Below the pieces are notes generated by a model, which did not search any database, had not been told where the DNA came from, and saw only the letters and a list, made by a program, of their open reading frames with translations. From NCBI GenBank assembly GCA_964589175.1, contig CAZPRY010000002.1, positions 62,001 to 126,000 on the forward strand: a stretch of 64,000 nucleotides of DNA, in the 5' to 3' direction. Of this stretch, positions 59,479-64,000 are shown in pieces. How positions within the stretch are numbered: the first letter of the stretch is position 1; each line of letters starts with the position of its first letter. A program made the translations under genes and the position numbers. The stretch comes from CAZPRY01 sp964589175 (GTDB taxonomy: Bacteria; Fidelibacterota; UBA2242).

Positions 59479-60841
59479 ATTTCTCGAGTTTGTTGTACAG
59501 GGTTTTACGGGTAATGCCCAGCTCGCCGGCGGCTCTGGTTAGATTTCCTACGTTTTTCTGAATAGCCAGGCGTATCAGCCGCTTCTCGTTTTCCTCAATA
59601 TTCAGGGTTTCGGGTGCACCCGAGGCCGGCCTTCGGGGGGTCTGGAAGAAAAAATCGTCTTCTCTGATGATTTCGGATTCACATAAAATCGTCGCTTTCT
59701 CAATCGTATGCTGAAGTTCGCGCACATTTCCGGGCCAGGGGTATTTTCGCAATTTGTTCAGGGCCGTCTGACTGACTTTCAAGGTCGGTTTTTTATATTT
59801 CTGGGTGTATTTTTTCAGAAAAAATTCCGTAAGAACGGGGATGTCTTCGACTCTCTCCCGCAGCGGCGGTAACGCCACTTGGATGGTATTGATGCGGTAC
59901 AGCAGGTCTTCGCGGAAGGCATTGTCGGCCGTCATTTCCTGGAGATTTTTATTGGTCGCAGATATCAGACGGATGTCAATCGGGACCGGCATGTTCGAAC
60001 CGAGCCGGAAGATTTCGCGGTTTTGCAGGGCGGTCAGTATTTTGGCCTGCATCGGTAGCGAGAGATTTCCGATTTCATCCAGAAAGAGTGTGCCGCCGGA
60101 AGCAATTTCGAATCGCCCCGCGCGGTCTTCCTTGGCATCCGTAAAGGCGCCTTTTGTGTGGCCGAACAGTTCGCTTTCAAACAGGGTTTCCGTGATGGCC
60201 GCCATATCCACGCTGACAAAGACCTCGTTGCCAAGGCTGGATTGGCGGTGTATTTCACGGGCAATGAGTTCTTTACCGGTTCCGTTTTCTCCGAGAATCA
60301 GGATGTTGGCATCCGTTCTGGCCACTTTGCTGACGGTGGTCATGATGCTCTGCATGGCTGGCGAGGAGCCGATAACCAGCTCGAACTCTTTGTTGATTTT
60401 ATCAGAGAGGTGCCGCTGCTTGGTTTTGAGGCTTTTAATTTCCAGTTTGGATTTGCGCAATTGCTGGGCCGACAGCAGAGTCGCCAGCAGTTTGTCGTCA
60501 TCCCAGGGCTTTTCGATAAAATCGGCGGCCCCCATTTTAATGGCCTTGACGGCCAGCTCGATGTCGGCATAGGCGGTCATGAAAACAATCACGGCGGAAG
60601 GATCCTGGCCCAGGATCTCTTTCATCCAATAGATGCCCTCGTTTCCGATATTCACTCCGGCTTTGAAATTCATGTCCAGCAGAATAACGTCATAATTCTC
60701 TTTCTGAACCAGATAGGGAATCTGGATGGGATTCTTTTCCGTTGTGATGAGATCGAAGTGCTCCAGGAGGAAGAGGCGCAGAGCGACCAGGATTTCTTCG
60801 TTGTCGTCCACGACCAGGATTTTCGATTTACTCTTTTTCAT
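59468..60841 (-). CDS. Sigma-54-dependent NtrC-family response regulator
   Basis: A 457-residue enhancer-binding regulator. The receiver domain has D56 in VILLDMNFK. The AAA+ domain has Walker A GENGTGKELIARE and the sigma-54 loop as GAFTDA rather than GAFTGA (in HTKGAFTDAKEDR), a natural variant. The C-terminal Fis-type helix-turn-helix reads LTRAAGELGITRKTLYNKLEKY. ATG 60841 is chosen because GAGGAG sits just upstream and because the receiver begins at once; an in-frame ATG at 60874 adds 11 residues. It diverges from the FtsX permease and probably activates it. Confidence 0.92.
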   Translation of the reverse strand: MKKSKSKILVVDDNEEILVALRLFLLEHFDLITTEKNPIQIPYLVQKENYDVILLDMNFKAGVNIGNEGIYWMKEILGQDPSAVIVFMTAYADIELAVKAIKMGAADFIEKPWDDDKLLATLLSAQQLRKSKLEIKSLKTKQRHLSDKINKEFELVIGSSPAMQSIMTTVSKVARTDANILILGENGTGKELIAREIHRQSSLGNEVFVSVDMAAITETLFESELFGHTKGAFTDAKEDRAGRFEIASGGTLFLDEIGNLSLPMQAKILTALQNREIFRLGSNMPVPIDIRLISATNKNLQEMTADNAFREDLLYRINTIQVALPPLRERVEDIPVLTEFFLKKYTQKYKKPTLKVSQTALNKLRKYPWPGNVRELQHTIEKATILCESEIIREDDFFFQTPRRPASGAPETLNIEENEKRLIRLAIQKNVGNLTRAAGELGITRKTLYNKLEKYGL

Positions 60842-60952
60842 CGGGCTCCTCGGTAAAAGAATTCGGGAAAACAAACTTGCCGGGTAGATGGCTTTTTATC
60901 ATATGCCGCATGAACGTACTGTTATGCTAAGTTAACAAAAAATCTCCAATAT

Positions 60953-60988
60953 GTATAAATATTATACAAGGACGTATATTTATTATAC
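60953..60988. promoter_or_regulatory. Two phased palindromes, candidate enhancer sites for the NtrC-family regulator
   Basis: GTATAA-ATA-TTATAC at 60953-60967 is a perfect 6-3-6 inverted repeat. GTATAT-TTA-TTATAC at 60974-60988 is the same with one mismatch. Their centres are 21 bases apart, two helical turns, so two dimers would bind on one face. They lie between the regulator gene and the permease, 54-90 bases before the candidate -24 box. Confidence 0.65.
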
Positions 60989-61041
60989 GCGGAAATTCGA
61001 GCGGGTTGGCGTATCTGCTTCGTTTTAGGATGCCACCGAAT

Positions 61042-61058
61042 TTGGCATGTCATTTGAC
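61042..61058 (+). promoter_or_regulatory. Candidate sigma-54 promoter
   Basis: TTGGCATGTCATTTGAC fits the -24/-12 pattern TTGGCA-C-R-N4-TTGC, with T for C in the -24 box and A for the final C of the -12 box (GG-N10-GA). The -12 mismatch makes it imperfect. Position downstream of the phased palindromes supports it. Confidence 0.4.
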
Positions 61059-61122
61059 ACCTAGGCCAGTAAGAATATGATAACGACAAGCAGATATGAT
61101 TTTGACCGAAAGACCAGATTAT

Positions 61123-61169
61123 CCGAAAGTTGAACCGCCCGGAATCTCCGGAGAGGTTTTCGGCTTTTT
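61123..61169 (+). terminator. Terminator-like hairpin in the permease leader
   Basis: A stacked stem: CCGAA (61123-61127) with TTCGG (61159-61163), AACC (61133-61136) with GGTT (61155-61158), CCGGA (61139-61143) with TCCGG (61147-61151), loop ATC, then CTTTTT. It lies 65-110 bases after the candidate sigma-54 promoter and before the permease gene. Confidence 0.6.
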
Positions 61170-61198
61170 AAAAATGGAAATTCAATCATAAAAATTTA

Positions 61199-61252
61199 GC
61201 GGAGATCGCCCCCCCTTTTCACCCCTTGCTTTGGTCTCCGCTTCTTTATTTT
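61199..61252 (+). terminator. Second leader hairpin before the permease gene
   Basis: GCGGAGA (61199-61205) pairs with TCTCCGC (61235-61241) over a 29-base C/T-rich loop, followed by TTCTTTATTTTC. It may be an attenuator or RNA-stability element; the permease ribosome-binding site GAGGAA comes right after. Apart from the elements listed, the 426-base gap 60842-61267 has no gene. Confidence 0.45.
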
Positions 61253-61267
61253 CAGGCCGAGGAATTC

Positions 61268-63649
61268 ATGCTTACACAATATGCCAAAATTGCTTTTCGT
61301 AATTTTCGCAAGCAGAAAGCGTATGTGTGTCTCAGCGTCCTGGGCCTGTCGATCGGATTGGCCTGCGGTATTTTTGTCCTGTTGTGGATTCAGTATGAGG
61401 TAAGCTACGATCGGTTTCAATTAAATCGGAATCGGCTGTACCGTGTTTTGCAGAGAGTCGAGCAGCCACAGGGGCGCAGGCGCCTGGCCCATACGCCCGC
61501 GGCACTTGGGCGTTATTTGAAAGTCAACCTGCCTGAAATTGAGGAAACGGCGCGTGTCTGTCGGCTTTCATCCACTCCGTTACTGCGGACCGACCGCTGT
61601 TTCATGGAGAATCGAATTCTGGCCGTCGATCCGTCTTTTTTACGGATGTTTACCTTTCCACTGGCCGTCGGTGACGAATCCGTGGTTCTGAACCGCCCGA
61701 ATTGCATGGTATTGACACAGAGTGCCGCCGGAAGATATTTTGGGGAAGAGGCCGCGCTCGGCAAAGTTGTACATTTGGATGGTTATGGTGAGTTCATAGT
61801 CAGCGGCGTGGTACTCGATCCACCTGACAATTCTCATCTCGGTTTCGATCTGTTGATTCCCATTTCCAATTTAGCGTTCCACGGATATGACTTGGATTCC
61901 TGGTTTACGGAGGAATTTTACACTTATCTGCAGCTGCGGCACGGCAGTGGATTGCGGACGTCGACGGACAGAATAAATACCCTGCTTTCGGTATCATCGC
62001 TGACCGGAGAAGATGTTTTTGAACTGCAGCTCATCCGAAAAATACACCTTGATGCCAGTGTGGAAGACGCCCGGACCGAGACGACCGCCCAGTCGTCTAT
62101 TCTGATGTTTTTCGGAATAGCCCTGTTTATCCTGGCGACCGCCTGGTTTAATTACGTCAGTTTGGTAACCGCCTACTCGTCGGAGCGTATGCGGGAGATT
62201 ATGGTACGTAAAGCGATTGGCGCCAGGCGCTTTGACGTTCTTCTGCAGTTTAGTGGCGAAATCGTGGTTTTTGCGGCAATCGCTTTTCTCATAGCAGTGG
62301 TTTTGGTGGAGATAACGCTACCGGCTTCTCAACGTTTGACGGCGAAAAATTTGCTGCAGTTTTACACGAATATCCGCATGCTAATCCCGCTTCTTGCTGT
62401 CTTTGGGGCGACCTGCGTAATGGCCGGTTATCTTCCGGCGATTCTTCTGGAACGGACGTGTACAGGCACCCTCCTGCACCAGGAGCCGGTTCATCAAAAA
62501 CGAAACGTGAACGTTCGTCTGGCGTTTGTCTTCATTCAACTGGTGGCTGCGATATTCCTCATTGCCGGGACACTGGTGGTGCATAAACAGATGCGTTATT
62601 GCCGAAAGATCAATCTCGGCTATGACCGCGATCAGCTGGCCGTACTTCCGTTGCCGGTAGAGAGCGGAACGGTTAATTGGCAAGACTATGAAACCCTTCG
62701 AAATGATTTGCTGTGTCATCCCACGATAGAGAACGTGACTTTGATCGCCAGCACACCGGCAAATATTTCAACGGCCACGCATGAAGCTGTCTGGGGCCGG
62801 GACGATCGCCGTAAAAATTTTTGCGTTCGCGGGTATTCGGTTGCCCCTGAATTTAGCAGTACTTTTGGTATTAAGATGCTGGATGGTTGTGACTTTTCAA
62901 TACCCCCCGGCGCACCCGGGGAAAACGATAATGCAGCCGCATTTCTGGTGAATGAAGAATTCGTCCGTTTTCTGGGGGTGACCGGGGCTGTCGGGGATGA
63001 ACTGATGTTTATGGGTAAGAAGGGCAAAATTATCGGCGTCACTGAAAATTTTCATTTTGGCCGGCTTGAAAATGACATTGAACCGCTGGTAATGCATATA
63101 AATCCGTTGGCCTATTCGAAAGTTATCGTCCGATTTGTCCCGCATAAAACGCGATCCATGCAATATTATATAAAAAGGATATGGCGTGCCGTTTACCCTG
63201 ACCTGTCGTTCGAATTGCGCTTTTTAAACCAGGATTATAACGAAAGTTACACGGCGAATGTCCGGCTAAGCCGGGCGTTTGGTATACTTGCTCTTTTTGC
63301 CGTTTTTTCGGTTGCGTTCGGTTTTTTTAGCCTGGCGACGATTCAGATGCGCTGTAAGGCGAAAGAGTTCGGAGTGCGCAAAATTTACGGCGCCAGTTCC
63401 GCGGATATCGCCTGCACCCACTTTTCCGAATGTGCGGGTCGGGTCTTGGCGGCCAGTCTTCTGGCATGGCCGCTGGTCTATTTCACCATGAGCCGCTGGT
63501 TGATGGGATTTGTATACCGGATCGAACTGGAATCTTCCTACCTTTTTGTCTCGGGATTGTTAGTTTTAGTAATTGCCCTCGGGAGTGTTTGGTCGCAGGT
63601 AATTCGGGCGTCGGCGCAGAATCCGGTGAAGAGTCTGCGTTGGGAGTAG
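61268..63649 (+). CDS. FtsX/MacB-like ABC transporter permease
   Basis: A 793-residue permease. It opens MLTQYAKIAFRNFRKQKAY, the standard start of this family, with a membrane segment at about 20-42, a large periplasmic MacB_PCD-type domain (to about 270), three segments with the MREIMVRKAIGARRFDVLLQF coupling helix, a second periplasmic domain, and three final segments with the second helix CKAKEFGVRKIYGASSADI. The two FtsX units in one chain imply a dimeric exporter driven by a separate ATPase. Start 61268 is chosen for GAGGAA before it; an earlier start at 61226 lies in the hairpin leader. Function probably export of a toxic compound or envelope component. Confidence 0.88.
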   Translation: MLTQYAKIAFRNFRKQKAYVCLSVLGLSIGLACGIFVLLWIQYEVSYDRFQLNRNRLYRVLQRVEQPQGRRRLAHTPAALGRYLKVNLPEIEETARVCRLSSTPLLRTDRCFMENRILAVDPSFLRMFTFPLAVGDESVVLNRPNCMVLTQSAAGRYFGEEAALGKVVHLDGYGEFIVSGVVLDPPDNSHLGFDLLIPISNLAFHGYDLDSWFTEEFYTYLQLRHGSGLRTSTDRINTLLSVSSLTGEDVFELQLIRKIHLDASVEDARTETTAQSSILMFFGIALFILATAWFNYVSLVTAYSSERMREIMVRKAIGARRFDVLLQFSGEIVVFAAIAFLIAVVLVEITLPASQRLTAKNLLQFYTNIRMLIPLLAVFGATCVMAGYLPAILLERTCTGTLLHQEPVHQKRNVNVRLAFVFIQLVAAIFLIAGTLVVHKQMRYCRKINLGYDRDQLAVLPLPVESGTVNWQDYETLRNDLLCHPTIENVTLIASTPANISTATHEAVWGRDDRRKNFCVRGYSVAPEFSSTFGIKMLDGCDFSIPPGAPGENDNAAAFLVNEEFVRFLGVTGAVGDELMFMGKKGKIIGVTENFHFGRLENDIEPLVMHINPLAYSKVIVRFVPHKTRSMQYYIKRIWRAVYPDLSFELRFLNQDYNESYTANVRLSRAFGILALFAVFSVAFGFFSLATIQMRCKAKEFGVRKIYGASSADIACTHFSECAGRVLAASLLAWPLVYFTMSRWLMGFVYRIELESSYLFVSGLLVLVIALGSVWSQVIRASAQNPVKSLRWE

Positions 63650-63893
63650 TTGTCTTCCGGCCTGATTTTCTCTTCTGAATACTGTCCCTCCAATCCGATT
63701 TCTCGTTCTAAGGTTTCCCAAAATATTCCATATCCGGTTTTATGGATACCGGGTCCACGTAAGATTGTTGTGGTGTAATTAATCTTATCCCTTAAATTAA
63801 TCGGCATGATACCGGAAAGATTTTTGTTTGGCTTGCTTCAAAGGGAAACGAGAATCTTTGGCGGAAGGGATTCAAGGTAACAGGCGATCGGCT

Positions 63894-64000
63894 TTGTTAA
63901 GAAACTACCTGAAAATATTTCTGCGGAATTTACTGCGGTATAAAGAATTTTCCCTGATCAATATTGGGGGGTTGGCGATTGGTATGGCGGCCAGTCTGCT
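63894..64000 (+). CDS. Second FtsX/MacB-like permease, 5' end (partial)
   Basis: An open frame of 35 codons runs off the window edge. From TTG 63894 it reads MLRNYLKIFLRNLLRYKEF, then INIGGLAIGMAASL, the conserved N-terminus of FtsX-type permeases and similar to the preceding gene. An in-frame TTG at 63858 is an alternative start. The 244 bases between the two permease genes have no gene that I can support. More family members and the ATPase probably follow. Confidence 0.75.
   Translation, partial: MLRNYLKIFLRNLLRYKEFSLINIGGLAIGMAASL

Noticed and set aside
59805..60572. 255-codon open frame antisense to the NtrC-family gene
   Set aside because: Ser/Arg-rich shadow of a well-conserved gene; no family similarity.
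63538..63807. 89-codon minus-strand frame between the two permeases
   Set aside because: It overlaps the permease 3' end in antisense and has no supporting signals.
1..64000. CRISPR arrays, insertion sequences, prophage or integron
   Set aside because: No regularly spaced repeats, transposase, integrase or terminal inverted repeats were seen by eye.

Overview
This window reads as chromosomal DNA of a Gram-negative, didermal bacterium of moderate GC content. Lipid A genes (lpxB, lpxK), OmpA-type proteins, LolA-like carriers, beta-barrel proteins and an M16 lipoprotein all point to an LPS-bearing outer membrane. The gene mix (thrombospondin type-3 OmpA, NtrC-family regulator beside FtsX-type permeases, double-domain OmpA, CPBP proteases) resembles the FCB superphylum and its candidate phyla, but I cannot fix a phylum without a tree. 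No transposase, prophage, integrase, CRISPR array or long repeat was seen; the window looks like stable core genome, with coding density high on both strands. TTG starts are frequent (dnaA, coaE, rhomboid, nucleotidase, SulP).

Layout. 1-608: rpmH and the overlapping 5' end of a likely rnpA on the minus strand, diverging from dnaA across an AT-rich gap with a perfect DnaA box, a probable oriC. 609-5127: dnaA, then lexA - unknown polytopic membrane protein - dinB as one tight unit, then ssb with its own promoter; dnaN does not follow dnaA. 5147-7307 (minus): an ArsC-like reductase and a two-module nucleoside kinase. 7553-10993: ABC ATPase, permease, LolA-like protein, PadR regulator and a small membrane protein. 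11174-19354: tryptophanase, a secreted GH20 hexosaminidase, acetate kinase (minus) and a large secreted protein with two beta-barrel-like repeats. 19390-22610 (minus): Gfo/Idh/MocA dehydrogenase, lpxB, lpxK. 22778-28138: lipoprotein 5'-nucleotidase, SulP-STAS-cNMP transporter, TSP3-OmpA protein.

28567-28723: tRNA-His and tRNA-Glu behind a strong promoter and before a terminator. 28988-35411: PAP2-like protein, glgC, an unknown protein, pcm, an M23 peptidase and a rhomboid protease. 35384-40137: pyrimidine salvage run cdd-udk-tdk-nucleoside transporter, then adk and coaE. 40401-50374: a tiny duplicated protein with strong expression signals, a 1122-residue duplicated CPBP protease, GAF/HD-GYP, rlmD and M16 peptidase. 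50792-58027: double OmpA protein, and (minus) a TetR-controlled RND export operon with a perfect operator. 58132-64000: NtrB/NtrC-type two-component pair (minus) facing two FtsX/MacB-like permeases, with two phased palindromes, a sigma-54-like promoter and leader hairpins between them.

Together the genes suggest an anaerobic or fermentative scavenger that uses amino sugars, tryptophan and nucleosides, and puts much of its coding capacity into envelope maintenance and export. The most interesting stretches are 60842-63649 (candidate sigma-54 enhancer circuit with a possible short RNA), the lexA-membrane protein-dinB operon, the duplicated 76-residue protein and the duplicated CPBP protease.
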